NCBI RefSeq assembly: GCF_003255815.1
Contig: NC_037669.1
Location: 117,139,195 to 117,203,194, forward strand
Length of the DNA stretch: 64,000 bases
Source of the DNA: Theropithecus gelada
Lineage: Eukaryota; Chordata; Mammalia; Primates; Cercopithecidae
Direction of reading: 5' to 3'
Positions 24,980 through 36,621 of this stretch are shown here, one piece after another. Each line of letters starts with the position of its first letter. Position 1 is the stretch's first letter. The translations under genes were made by a program, and so were the position numbers. Under the pieces are notes generated by a model that made no database searches, was not told the origin of the DNA, and saw only the letters and a list, made by a program, of their open reading frames with translations.

Positions 24980-25214
24980 ACCATCTTTTTTTGACAAATG
25001 AAGCAAGATGTATTTCTTGTATGTTGTCAGTAATGGAATCTATTTAACAAATACTTATAAGGACCAACCATATGTCAGTCACTAATACAGAATATATTAT
25101 GAGCTCAGACACATTCAAATCATTACCCCTGACATTGAAGAACTCATCCAGCAGTGGAAATTAAGAGCATTTGGGGGAGTGTTTAAATTCAAACACATAT
25201 AAAATAATAATAAA
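24980..25214. repeat. Possible ancient MIR/L2 remnant
   Basis: 'aacaaatacttataaggacc' and 'aaccatatgtcagtcactaa' resemble 'caaatatttattgagcacctactatgtgccaggcact' of reversed L2/MIR. Weak. Confidence 0.4.
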
Positions 25215-25480
25215 TAATGCAAGCAGTGTGATTTAGAGAAAAGAGTGCTGAACTTGAGGTTTTACATCTGGATTCAAACTCAGAGCTTCTACTCACTAAT
25301 TGAATGATTTTAACATTTCTGCTACTCAGTAATCTCATCTCTGACATAATACATAATAACACATAACACATAATACAGTTTCCACACCTTGCACGTGGCT
25401 CTGAGGATTCCATGAGAACATGTATGGAAGCACCAGAAGAGTACTTTACCCACAGAGGGTGTTCAATGAATGAAAACTTT
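25215..25480 (+). repeat. MIR-family SINE, sense
   Basis: 'cagtgtgatttagagaaaag', 'agtgctgaacttgaggtttt', 'ctggattcaaactcagagct' and 'cagtaatctcatctctgaca' follow the MIR/MIR3 phrase order ('tctagtggaaagagcactgg ... cctgggttcaaatcc ... cagtttcctcatctgtaa'). The minus-strand 126-codon frame over 25189-25569 overlaps this repeat and is not a gene. Confidence 0.6.
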
Positions 25481-26799
25481 GTTTCCCTTTGTGTAAGAAT
25501 CACAGCAGAGGAAATTGTTAACACTGTCCAGTGCTCATTTTTTTTTAACACTTTTAATTGTTCCCTCACTCAAGCTGCCAATTTCTTTATCATAAAGGGA
25601 TCATATGACCATATTTATTCTAGAAGCATCTTCATGCACAATAAAGTGATTCTGTATTTCTAAAATTTAGATGCCAGTTCCATTTAGGATTCTTCATTAC
25701 CAGGAAGAATCATCTCAGTCAAACGATAAGAGATGGTAGATACAATCTGTTCTAAATAAATGTGGTGGACTTTCTGAGAACGATTTGAAATTTTAAAGTT
25801 CATTTTAGGTCCAATTGGCAGAATAGCCCTTAAAATGTACTGATAAAGATTTTGAGTATTTTGCTTTTGCAAAAAAGTATGATTTTTATTATTCAGAAAA
25901 TACCATTCTTTTAGCTAAGATATGTGCATAATTCAATAGGGATCCAGTCCAATTGTTTCACATTTTGGAGAAGTACATTTTTTAACAATTCACATTGTTT
26001 TGGCACAGAAATAAATTACAGTGCTGAAAGGCCTAGAATAAATATAATGACAGCATACCTCATATTGAATACTGCTCCATCTTCCCAACATTTTGCTAAA
26101 GGGGAAAAACACCTAAGAAGTACTTCTGTAGCTCTTTCAAACAATGTACTCCTACTCATCAGGCAGGATTCCTTTGGGAAAAAGACTGCTCATAATGAAA
26201 AAAAAAGTAGCAGTGATTCACAGATTTTAAACTGATAATCTTCAAGGAACTTGGCTTTCAGATATCTATGAATCCTCTGTCTACACTTGATCATTTTCTA
26301 TAGTCATTGACCTTACTGGACACATTAGTGCCGAAAAGATGGAATGTTTAGAAATAAAGCATGTTGAAAACTGTTCCCAGCTCAGCTACCAATACATTTC
26401 TAGTCATCTCTCAACTGCAGCTTTTTTCTGATTCATTTGTGGGTGGTTTTAATATCTTTAGGAGCTTCTCTTGTTCAACACAGTTCTTTACAATATCTTT
26501 CCAAAGCTATTTATTATTTTGGCACTAGCTTCTATATATGCAAGAACTTTCTTTTTGCAGCATAAAATTTGTTTTTCTTATACTTTTTAAACAAAAAAAA
26601 AGTTTTTGAAAAGTTGTTTTTGTCCTATTTTGTCCTAGTTTCAACAGAAGTTTTTATCAGTATTGCTTTTCTGCTATAAAACCTTAATAAGTTAAACAAC
26701 TTTGTGCAAAGAAAATTTTGATTAATGGAATTTTTTAAGCAAATCAGCTATCATTGTTAACATAATCATTGTTGTGTGTCTGTTTTAAATAGCTTTTTC
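25481..26799. other. Unrecognised non-coding DNA
   Basis: I recognise no gene or repeat. The 103-codon plus-strand frame at 25924-26235 has no signal peptide, domain or repeat signature. It could be a chance frame. Confidence 0.4.
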
Positions 26800-27005
26800 T
26801 TATAAGCATTCAACATTCTATTTTAAGTCTTACAACAATGAAAGGAAGATATAATTAAACACTTTTTCAGATGAGAGCACTGAGACTCAAAAATGAGAAA
26901 TAAGTTGTCTGAAGTCATATAACTATTAAATGATAAAGTCAGGATATGAACCCAGGTTCACCTACTCCAAAGTCCATGCATTTACCATCTAGCCTACTGA
27001 ATTTT
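26800..27005 (-). repeat. MIR SINE, antisense
   Basis: 'cattcaacattctattttaa', 'cagatgagagcactgagact', 'gaaataagttgtctgaagtc' and 'ggatatgaacccaggttcac' are in reversed MIR order. Confidence 0.75.
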
Positions 27006-27239
27006 GAAATTGAAAATAATTATTTATAGCTAAGTATCTCCTGATGCTTTTAAAATGCATAATAAACTGATTTATAACTTCCCTGCAGTGTGCTTTATAT
27101 TTGGTATAAAAATAAGACTCCCAGACTAGCTCCTCTCTACTTTAATGTATATAGTTAGTTTAGGCTTTCTCTAAATACCTATGGAAAAGTATACTGTTGA
27201 CAATTCGGGCAAGAAAATTTTGTGTTGGGGTTATGAAGC

Positions 27240-27376
27240 TACCTTGTGAATTGTGAGATTTAAAACAGCATTCCTAGTCTTTATGTAATAGAGATACCAG
27301 TAGCATCTCCCAATTTGTGACAACCAAAAATGTCTTATTTTGAGAATGTCAAATGTCTTAAGTTGAGAACCACTGA
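27240..27376 (-). mobile_element. MER20 hAT-Charlie DNA transposon, antisense
   Basis: 'cattcctagtctttatgtaa', 'accagtagcatctcccaatt', 'tgtgacaaccaaaaatgtct' and the terminal 'gttgagaaccactg' match reversed MER20, including its terminal inverted repeat end. Confidence 0.8.
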
Positions 27377-28338
27377 TATGAGTTGAAGAAAATTAATGAA
27401 ATCATAGGCTAATGGCTAAGGAAGACTCCAATGAAAACATCTGGAATCCTTCCAAAGATTCATAGAAAATCAAACATCTATTATTTCAAAAGGAGTAAGA
27501 ATAGAAAACAATGTAGCCATCTTGAAACACATAGATACTTCAAATGGATAAATTATGAATCAACTTTAAGCTGCACAAATTATTCTAATAATTTTTAATA
27601 TACTTTATGAAATTAAGCATAGATGAACAGATCTTGAGATTTCATGACTGATAGACACCTTAAGTTGTACAACCTCCTCATTTCTTATGTGAGAAAACTA
27701 AGATAAGGTGATTTGGTCAAGGCTGATTTTTTTTTTAATGTAGCAGAATTATGTCTAGAAGCAAATTATTTTAGTCTCAGTTCATTATTACTTCCGTATA
27801 TATTAAGTTTAGGATTCCATGAATAGCTCTGTAAGGGCCTATTTGGCAATGGAATTGGGCATTCATACTTTTCTTCTTAAGATAATGTTCTTTGTCATCA
27901 ATGCTTGTGAGCTGAAAGAGGTACTCAGCAGCCATGGATAAAGGGAACGATAACTTGCTCATCCTTCTGTGGAAGAGAATTATAAGCCATACACGATGAG
28001 TCAAGTGATTAAGGAATTTACTATGTACAAACAGTTGTGCGACTCTTGTCATTTGAGTTCTAAGAGAACAGACCAATGCCTTCAGCAATCAGCTTACTGC
28101 AGTTTAATGAACAAAGTCCTGCTGTGGTCTGATTCAACAAGGTTCCAAATGCTATTGCATGTACCCTGCTTCCTGCTCTGATTTGCCTGTTACCATGCTC
28201 ATGGTATAAACAGATGGCTATTTATATTAACAATATGGGTAAACTTCTCTTTTAATCAATGAACTGGTATTCTAATGACTTTCACTAAGTGGCCCCAAAT
28301 GCCAGATTATGCAATTTACTAATGATTCTATATCATTA
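27377..28338. other. Unrecognised non-coding DNA, possible MIR at 27590-27770
   Basis: 'acaacctcctcatttcttat' and 'gtgagaaaactaagataagg' at about 27670-27715 hint at a reversed MIR core. Overlapping short frames on both strands at 27777-28181 have no recognisable content. Confidence 0.4.
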
Positions 28339-28424
28339 GTGTTTATAGCCATGAATTGTTTATATGTTTATAGTCATAAATATGTTTATAGTCATATAAA
28401 CATACATGTTTATAGTCATGAACT
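28339..28424 (+). repeat. Imperfect tandem repeat of 'tgtttatagtcat'
   Basis: The word 'tgtttatag[tc]cat' recurs four times at 28340, about 28365, 28383 and 28407, separated by variable AT-rich spacers. Confidence 0.75.
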
Positions 28425-28679
28425 GTAACTTTATTAAGAGATAGCTTAAGATAAGGAATAGTATACATTTCTCTAATCACAACATAAATTTATGTCTGAT
28501 GAAACAGCTTATCAAGACACAGGTCAAATATCTAATCGAAGAAGAAATTCTTTTTTCAAATGGTGGAAAGTAAATTTAGTAGCCTAAGGGGAATTATTCC
28601 TGCTCTATAATCTCACTTACCACTATGTGGTGTAATAATAACTAGGTACCTTTACCACAATTTGGGAGGCTTCTTCACC

Positions 28680-28875
28680 CAATGCTGAGAACTTTGACTT
28701 TGAAGTCAGACAGATGTAGAGTCAAATCCAAATGCTCCCAGCTATGAGCAATGGAATGTTAGGAAAGGTACTTATCTTCTTTGACCTCAACTTATCCATC
28801 TGAAAAATGTGGATAACATCAGTCACCTTTTATTGAGACACATTGCAGTAAGCCATTAATAAACTTGAAGCATTA
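28680..28875 (+). repeat. MIR SINE, sense
   Basis: 'gaactttgactttgaagtca', 'gacagatgtagagtcaaatc', 'cagctatgagcaatggaatg' and 'tatccatctgaaaaatgtgg' are in MIR order. Confidence 0.75.
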
Positions 28876-29164
28876 TAATTATCAGTCATCAAATGAATTT
28901 CTTTTCTTAGAATCCTAGAGAAACTATACAAAAATTTTCAGCTCACTCACTACTCTACTTTGAATTCCTTTGATCCTATTCGTCTACACATTTCTTTCAT
29001 TAGTTCATTTCCCTCCATCTCTGCCACTAACACACAGAATGAAAGGCAGGAACAATCTCAAGTGGATTATTGGCACACACCCTTAGCTGGACACTACTCA
29101 TTCACATTTGCTTTTCAGTCTTTTCAAATAATATTTTATGAATGCTCTCACACTCTTTTTGTTT

Positions 29165-29265
29165 ATAGGTGAGGAAACTCAGGCCCAGGGAAGTTCATTA
29201 ACTTGAGACCACATGAAGAGGTAATGTGTGAGTCTGAAATTGAGCCAAACGTCTTTTCAGCACAC
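29165..29265 (-). repeat. MIR SINE core, antisense
   Basis: 'taggtgaggaaactcaggcc' then 'cagggaagttcattaacttg' then 'agaccacatgaagagg' is a clear reversed MIR core. Confidence 0.75.
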
Positions 29266-30344
29266 CATGGTGCATCCAAGTATAATGTGAAGAGGATGGG
29301 TTGGGAGCACTTAGATAAAATATGAACCAGTATTTTCTCACCAGTCAAAGGGACTTGATGGTGGAGAATGTGATATATTTTAGTGCTCATTTTTTTCATT
29401 TTATACTAGTAGTAGAATTTGAGCATTTTAACAGTGTTTAGATAAGAAGTAATACATTAAAGCAGTTTTTGTCCCGTGTAATTGTTTGGTTTTTACCTTC
29501 AGGTTGTAAAGCTGAATTAGTATTTAAAGTATTATATTCCAAAGATCACTTAGTATGGTATTCTCCTCTTAATTGACTATAATGCTTTTGATCTTCAGTC
29601 ATCCAAGCAATTTAATAGTTTCAATAACTTTCTAGAGGTGAAAATAATGCATACATATTCAGAAACTTATAACATAGAATTTGAAAGTTGGGGAACCTGA
29701 ATTTCAATGCATGAACCTAGAAAATGTAATGAATTGACTTCTAAGTTATGTTATTTATTTGGAAAAAACATAAGGAGATGATTGGTCCAGTGTGGTATTC
29801 CGTCTTTCTTTGATAACCAGCTTCCCCCTACCAATAGCCGTGATAACTGAAACAAGTGTTCCTTGGATGTCAATTGACTTTAATGAGTGATTCATTGCAC
29901 AATGGAAACTACTTTGCATTCCCTCTAGATGCTTTCACTGTGTGGAAAAGATAAAGCTCTATTTAGCTTGGGGCTGACATAGTGGAACATAATTCACCTG
30001 CCTCCGCTGTCTCTACAGAATAGCAAGAATAACCACTCATTTTACTAGAACATGTACCACATTTTCTCTCACTATGTCCTCAGAATAGGAGACTTATACA
30101 AATCAACAAAGTATAGAAGGAGGAAGCTTGAATATCTGCCAGTTAAGGACAAGTATGTAAATTAAGAACAAAACACCTATGACATTCAGGAGTCACATTT
30201 AGCCTGCAAGATGACTATTAACGTAGTGGACTATTGTGATAAGGAATTTCAACAAAACAGAACCGAAAACATACACCTCCTCGCTAAAACCAAACACAAG
30301 CATGCAAATGATGAAAGCAGTGAAGAAACCACCACCCCCTTCTA
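29266..30344. other. Repeat-poor non-coding stretch
   Basis: I recognise no repeat or gene. The segment at about 29770-30010 is less AT-rich than its surroundings and free of recognisable repeats. Confidence 0.4.
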
Positions 30345-30399
30345 AACACACATACACACACACACACAAACACACGCACATATGCGCACGTGCGCACAA

Positions 30400-30430
<31 letters not shown>
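30345..30430 (+). repeat. (CA)n microsatellite with internal palindrome
   Basis: CA runs surround 'catatgcgcacgtgcgcac', which contains the perfect 14-bp palindrome TGCGCACGTGCGCA (30383-30396). Nearly the whole tract is alternating purine-pyrimidine. Apparent frames on both strands across it are repeat artefacts. Confidence 0.97.
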
Positions 30431-30431
<1 letters not shown>

Positions 30432-32389
30432 AGAGAAGCCCAGAAAATTGTAAATAAGCACCCATAAGGTACACACCAAGATTTGAAGCTAGCAGTGCTC
30501 TAAATTTGTGAATCAGAGATCAAGGCATCACAATGGTTTTTTATATATACATATATATAATAAACCCAATATGTTAGCTGGCAAAGACGACTCTGTGGCC
30601 CAAGGCTAGTTTTTAAACTGCTGCTCTGGAAGTTTCTAAGTGCTAAATGATTCTGGTCATACTTACTTGCCTTTTAAATGACTCCCACATGGCTAATATT
30701 TCTGAAATATCCTTGTACACACTAGGTAAATGGTTATATCATGCAACAATTGTCATTTCAGCTGTCACAAAGAGTTGGACTCTTCAGCAAATAGAGGAGA
30801 CAGCAAATAAAATGGTCTTATCACCATTTTGTTCATTTGAAAAAATTACAGCAGAAATGCCCTTTCTTTAATATGCTTTGTTTTTAATAGCTTACACATC
30901 AATATTGAGTATAATATGAGAATGAGAATGCATACCTCTAAATTTGACACCTTCCTAAACTCTAAAATTCTTCTACATTTAGGTTTTATTTTCACTGGAT
31001 ATTTTATTATTACTTACACTGGTTATTTCTCTAAATAATGCTAATGGTAAGACAAGATTTTCTGGCAAAAATGAGTAGTGGCAATAGAAGTTAAGTGACT
31101 CATCTGCCTAATGAGATAATGCAAGGCTTCAAGCTTCTGTAGTTACACTTCTCTGTTGAAGAGAAGACCAAAATAATTGTGTGCTTATCTTCATAGAAGC
31201 ATCAAATAAGGTTAACTGTACTCTTCGAATAATTTCCTTACTTTTTGGAATAGTTTTACAAACATTTTGAGGATGAACCTCCATTCCATGCATGCGTATA
31301 AACCATACAAATGTAGTGCTGTATGAATAGATTGTAAAGTACATTATAGAACACGCAAAGATATTTTGGCCAGTGGATCATTTGGGGCCTCTTCTTAGAG
31401 CAGTGCTCTAGCACTGGAATTAAACCATGCCTATATACCCTTGAAAAAGGACCCTGGGAGAGACTAGCAAGGGCAACCCCAAGGAAGTCTTAGTTTAGCA
31501 GCACCGAGCTTTGAATGAACCAAAGCAAAGTAGCAAGAAGGCTTTGATGCCTTCACCTTCATACTGAATCATGTTTCCCAGTTCTGTAAGACTCTGCACA
31601 ACTAAAAATGGACTCATCAGAAGTCATCTGAAGGAGCAGGATATTTCTATGCTATTTCCAAATTAAAGTTACAGTAGTCATAAAGCTTCAGTATAAAGAT
31701 TAGAAGTAGGACTACCTGAGAATGGAACAAATTTGGATTATTGCTCTTGTATGTCATTAGCCTGGATTCCACTCTGAACCACAATTGCTGTTCTTAATTC
31801 TCTTCAAAACTTGTCTATCCCAAGCTCTTTCTCTCTCCTGTAAAGCAATTAATGGAATTACACCCAACAAAGAATCAACAAAGGAGTAATTTAGGTTATG
31901 ACAGCTTCCTAATCACATACTGGTAGCAACAGACCTATGGAAAATGAGAAGTAGTTAGGACATCTATCTGCAAAGACCCAATATCTCTTTGATTGCTCAT
32001 AGTTATATATAGGGTACCTTGGACTTACAATATAAATACGTACAGCCACAGCATCTACTAATAATGTAGACTGTCACCATGCCTGTTAAATTCTCTAACT
32101 ACCATATAAAAGTTACACCATTTTCAGTTCTTTAATTACCTATGTTTTATTAATAGGGTTCCTAAAACCTATTTTTTCCCAAGTCCCTTTACTGGATATT
32201 GCTGAAAGTTACCATGCACTTACAAACTTAAGTTTATCACTCTCCCAGTACAATCAGGCATAAACTTGTCACATTCATCAGATTTTATATGAAAAAAGGA
32301 GAGTCATAAGAAAATCTAGGAAGTATTAATACATTGCTGACAAGGATCATCACCAATACTTTTCAAAATTAATATCCATTAATTCTGGT
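30431..32389. other. Unrecognised non-coding DNA
   Basis: No gene or clear repeat in nearly 2 kb. Short TA-rich run at 30541-30560. Confidence 0.4.
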
Positions 32390-32431
32390 TTCCTTCCTAC
32401 CTTCCTTCCCTCCTTCTTTCTTTCTTCCACC
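32390..32431 (+). repeat. (CTTC)n pyrimidine-rich tract
   Basis: 'ttccttcctaccttccttcc' continuing into 'ctccttctttctttcttcc'. Imperfect low-complexity polypyrimidine. Confidence 0.9.
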
Positions 32432-33119
32432 CTGCTGCTGAGAATAAAGTAACCAGATCTGGGGCTTTTGAGTGGGTGGCATGATTCCTCTTTTTTTTAG
32501 CTGAAGGCAAAATATATGCACCACATTTTAAAACATCATAAAACAAGAGTGTGAATCAAGTCTGCAACTAATGATTTTAAGGAGAAAGCATTTACATTTT
32601 AAAAGAACAAAGCAAAAATATTGGGTTAGCTTTCCCCCTACTGCCCAGTACCCCTTAAAATGACTGCAAATAACTTCTGAAAGAGGACAAAAATCTCACA
32701 ATAACAAAAGAAGGGGGCGGGGAGAGAAAACAGCACTATTTTAGAAGCTAGACTGTAGAAAGACAAGAGGCAAATCCTTAGCTAAGAAAGTTGATTCCTA
32801 GGTTAGCAGTAAAGAAGGTCAAAAACCAATTCAATTTGCACTATACAACTCCAAATGCCCCAGGAATTGGCAGCACATGGAAGCGGAAGGACAGGGAAGG
32901 CAAATCTGAAGACAGAAGGAGTTTGAAATTCTATTTAAGAAGCAGAGGATCTCCAGATTCCCTGAGCCCCAGAATTTAAGGCTTTTATTTTAGATACCAT
33001 AGTGAGTGAAATTCAGGAGTTAAACACCCCACAAGATCCCAAAGTTCTATGCCTAACAACCTCCTTATTAGATTTAAAAAACTACATGTTTTTCTTGATA
33101 ATAATGAAAACTGGGTCTT
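32432..33119. other. Unrecognised non-coding DNA
   Basis: I recognise no gene or repeat. Confidence 0.4.
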
Positions 33120-33315
33120 CTCTTTTATAAAATGGTTTTCAAAGCATTTTTACATTTATTGTCTAATGTAATCTTTACAACAATCCTTTCTAGTAGGTAA
33201 GACAAAATGATTTCCTCCTCTTTCAGATGAGGAGGAAGCTGAGGTAAAATGATCAACTTGTCAGTTGTAAAATCCTGCAGAGTAGTATGCAAAGTCTTCA
33301 AACCTTCACTTTCTT
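33120..33315 (-). repeat. MIR SINE, antisense
   Basis: 'gtctaatgtaatctttacaa', 'caatcctttctagtaggtaa' and 'tcagatgaggaggaagctga' are reversed MIR phrases. Confidence 0.75.
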
Positions 33316-33404
33316 GTAGCTTAGATTGCCCTTTGATCCATTTCCCACAGGTCTACTAGTCTAAGAAAGTAATTTGCCCTCTTTGCTGTTCATAACAATC
33401 TTTT

Positions 33405-33545
33405 GAGAGGCTTTTAAAAAATAACCCAGTCCCCAAAATTCGGATTGAGTAAGACCGAGCTGAGGACCTGGAATGTACATTTTAACACATTATTCATGTG
33501 CTTTTAATTCAGGTAGTGGTGGGGGTCATCTTCTGAAAACAACTT
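33405..33545 (+). repeat. Possible MER5A-like DNA transposon
   Basis: 'gaggcttttaaaaaataacc', 'cagtccccaaaattcggatt', 'gagtaagaccgagctgagg' and 'gaatgtacattttaacacat' loosely track the MER5A order ('ttctgattcagtaggtctgggg ... tgcatttttaacaagc'). Confidence 0.45.
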
Positions 33546-33951
33546 CCTGAAGAGTTCTAACTGTCACCAGAGGAGAAGGCAACACATCCGGACCATGTCA
33601 GCTGGGTCTCACCAACAGCAAACCAACACACACATGAATAAAACAATCCAAAACCAAGCACCAACTTACATTTTCACTAAGTGACATTTGCCTAGTACAC
33701 CTATGACTTTCATCAAGAGTGGGTGGGATGTGAGGGATGTCTCTGTATCTTCTGCAAAAGCTCTGCAGAGAGTATTATTTCTGTATAGGTAGGAACCGCC
33801 CAATGGATGCTTTTCAGAATTCAGGATGAGGAAAAGAAAACGGTTATGAGCTCTAATTAACTTGGAATACTTCTTTTAATCAGTGCTCCTTTTTGCCTTG
33901 CCTACCAGCAAGCTCAAACAAAATTTGATATTACAAAGTTTTAGGCATATG

Positions 33952-34348
33952 TGAAGCAGGAGAATAGGGTCTGGAGGCAGGAAACCTAAGGATTTCCTAA
34001 AACTAAATCAAATGGAAACACTTCAGCTATGACAGGAAATATCGTCTCCATTTACATAGGACGAACACCAAGTAAATGACTTTGTAACTTTCCTTCATCC
34101 ACTTCATTTACATAGGGTGTACATCAAGTAACGAATGGAAACCTCTTGAGGATATTTAAACCCCGAAAAAATTCTTTAACGGGGCTCTTGAGTCCCTATG
34201 GTTGGGTCCCCTGCCACCCTGTGGAGTGTACTTTCATTTTCAATAAATCTCTGCTTTCCTTGCTTCATTCTTTCTTTGCTTAGTTTCTGCATTTTGTCCA
34301 ATTCTTTGTTCAAGTTGCCAAGAACCTGGACACCATCCACTGGTAACA
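33952..34348 (+). mobile_element. Solo LTR of an ERV1-type endogenous retrovirus (copy B)
   Basis: It starts 'tgaagcagga' and ends 'actggtaaca', flanked by 'tatg' on both sides (33948-33951 and 34349-34352). It contains a 'ggatatttaaaccc' TATA-like box, an intact 'caataaatctc' polyadenylation signal, and 'gccaagaacctggacacc' near the 3' end. It is the same family as copy A at 14735-15092. It keeps a segment of about 30 bases (around 33990-34025) that copy A lacks. No internal retroviral sequence is attached. Confidence 0.82.
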
Positions 34349-34596
34349 TATGTACTTTTCCATTGAGAACCTCATGCTCTCATACAGTCATATACATGTT
34401 AGTGTCAGATTTTTAAAAAATTTTAATTGTCTTATTATACACAAATTTTTAAAAGCTATCTTAAAATCATTTGGGATGTAGGTAGGGTGCAAAGTATAAA
34501 TAAATACAACTGAGAAATAAGAAATAAACAAATTCATCCAGAAATAATTTCAACGTGAAGAAAGAACAGAGAACTAGAGGTTTGCAGTGGTAGTTG

Positions 34597-34614
34597 TTTT
34601 TTTTTTTTTTTTTT
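34597..34614. repeat. T run, possible end of an antisense retro-insertion
   Basis: A run of 18 T follows 'gcagtggtagttg'. What follows it (34615-34960) is not Alu or L1 and could be reversed transcript 3' end sequence, but no convincing target-site duplication or reversed AATAAA is visible. Confidence 0.5.
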
Positions 34615-35029
34615 AAATAAACATCATTCTTTCAGGCACAGTTGGTAAGTACACCTGTCATATATGCTTCCAAAAATGTACCTCAAAATGATAACATACT
34701 GAGAGAAAAACAAATCTTGGGGATAGAAAATTCATTTGTTATAACCAGTTTTGCTTACACTCTCTCAAAATAGCCATCTGTACTAAAATGTGTACATAAC
34801 AGAATGACTTGCTGCAATACAGAAAGGTTCATATATATATTTAGGCTTTGGAACTTTCTAAACGCTCGAAAACTTTTCAGAAGCACCTTTCATACTTTCT
34901 ACAGAGATGCTACATATAAGTGAATAAGAATTGATATAAAGAAACAACAGCTGCTTAAATAAATCATGTAACAGTGTTGCCTGTTCTATTTTTTCCTTTC
35001 TTTCTGCCTCTAAAATACTTATTTAGCTT

Positions 35030-35260
35030 TCCACCTTCCGAGGTCCTCCCTGCATTTTAATTTTATTTAACAAACTCCTGCAAGGTGCAAACCATATGCT
35101 ATTACTTTCCTTTGTGCTTTATGAGCAGTAGATTATTGAATACTCATAGAAAACGATAATGGAAGCAAAAATTTTCCAAGGTCACATGCCTACCATGGAA
35201 GAACTGAGATCTGAAACCAAGAAGTCTGGCTTCAGTATCTGTGACCGCACTGTATACACT
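35030..35260 (-). repeat. Possible MIR, antisense
   Basis: 'gcaaaaattttccaaggtca', 'gaactgagatctgaaaccaa' and 'gaagtctggcttcagtatc' resemble the reversed MIR second half. The 80-codon frame at 35159-35401 overlaps it. Confidence 0.5.
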
Positions 35261-36089
35261 ACTGACTCTATGCTTATATACATGACTGAAAAAAGCAAGG
35301 CCAAGCAGAGAAAAATACATCATCCATCCATTAATTCTTTACTTCCTGTGAAAACTGGATATCTGTCTAACTACATTAGCCATTTCAAACTAATTTCCTG
35401 AAGAATCTTCTTGCAGCTCTCAGATAGCTATCTATAGATGCTAATTTTATTTTAGAAAAAAAGGAAAATGCTTCGAGATGTATACATAATTCTTCAATTC
35501 TAACATGTGATTTGACTTAGCAATAGCTTTTGGATGGTAGGAGAGTCACTACATTAAACATATATATCAATCACAAGAAGCATCCAAGTTGAGACCTATT
35601 AAAGTGTAAAAGGATGAAACTTAGAACCAAGAAAATAATGTAATAATGTACTCCCTACTTTTTATAGGTTTCTCCTTCTATTTAGTTATAACAGGGACCT
35701 GATGCATAGATAGATTTTTAACTGCCTTGAACTCTTATTTGAAGTATGTAGGATAAGAGTAACAATTTATTTTAATTACTAGAAACTATTCATTTTACTA
35801 AACAAGTATAATGTTATGCTATTCAGGATTAATGTTTTATAAGATATTACTAGTATTATTAAGGTGTTTAAGGTAAAATGCTTATTTAAATAGACTGTAT
35901 TACAATCCTCTCAACATTATTTTAATAGAATATGGTATAAAAACAAAGGTATAAAGAGTATATGATGGCAAAGTGGAAAGTTTAAAAATTATCTATCCAG
36001 TTTTAATTCTCCTAAGATAATTTTTCTGGCTTAAAACAACAGTAATCTTATTATTATTCAGTTTTTGTCAAACAAATCTGAAATTTGAG
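35261..36089. other. Unrecognised AT-rich non-coding DNA
   Basis: I recognise no gene or repeat. Confidence 0.4.
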
Positions 36090-36490
36090 TAGGGCTTATT
36101 GAGGATGACTCAACTCAGTTCCATATAGCATCAGCCGAATGATTCTATTAGGGCTAGAGGATCCACCTCTAAGAAGACTCACTCATGTGGCTATCTGGTT
36201 GGTAGTGGCTATTGACTCAACCAAGGTTGCTGACAAGGATATTTGGCTCCTATTCATGTGGCTTGTACAAGGAGCTGTTGGACTTCCTAACAGCATGGTG
36301 TCTGGGTCCTAACAGGTTCCTAGAAAGGAACTTAGTTCCTAAAACTGAGGTTCCTAGACCGAGAAAGTGTCTGTGAGGCTTTTTCTGCCCAAGCCTTTAA
36401 GTCTCAGAATGTCACTTCTACATTCCAATAGTCAAGCAAACCACAATGGCCAGCTCAGACTCCAAGGAGGGGAAATCAGATTCCACATCT
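36090..36490. repeat. Unassigned ancient interspersed repeat
   Basis: 'agactcactcatgtggctat', 'ggttggtagtggctattgac', 'cttcctaacagcatggtgtc' and 'ctcagactccaaggagggga' have the phrase structure of a widespread old mammalian repeat, but I cannot name the family safely. Confidence 0.4.
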
Positions 36491-36621
36491 CAATACATAA
36501 ATAGTAAATAATTTATAGCTATCTTTTAATCAACTATATCAATATAAAAATAGAAAATAATATTTCTAAAAATGCTAAGTTTTCATTTTCTTAAGCTAAA
36601 AAGTTAGTACTAACATTTATG

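Noticed and set aside
25924..26235. 103-codon plus-strand frame as a small gene
   Set aside because: The predicted protein shows no signal, membrane segment or domain, and the upstream sequence has no promoter-like composition.
28339..28424. CRISPR array
   Set aside because: Repeats are only 12-13 bases, imperfect, with irregular spacers, and the genome is a primate.
14735..34348. The two ERV LTRs as the ends of one 19-kb provirus
   Set aside because: No primer-binding site or retroviral genes lie between them, each has its own 4-bp flanking word, and unrelated MaLR, L1 and Alu copies fill the interval.
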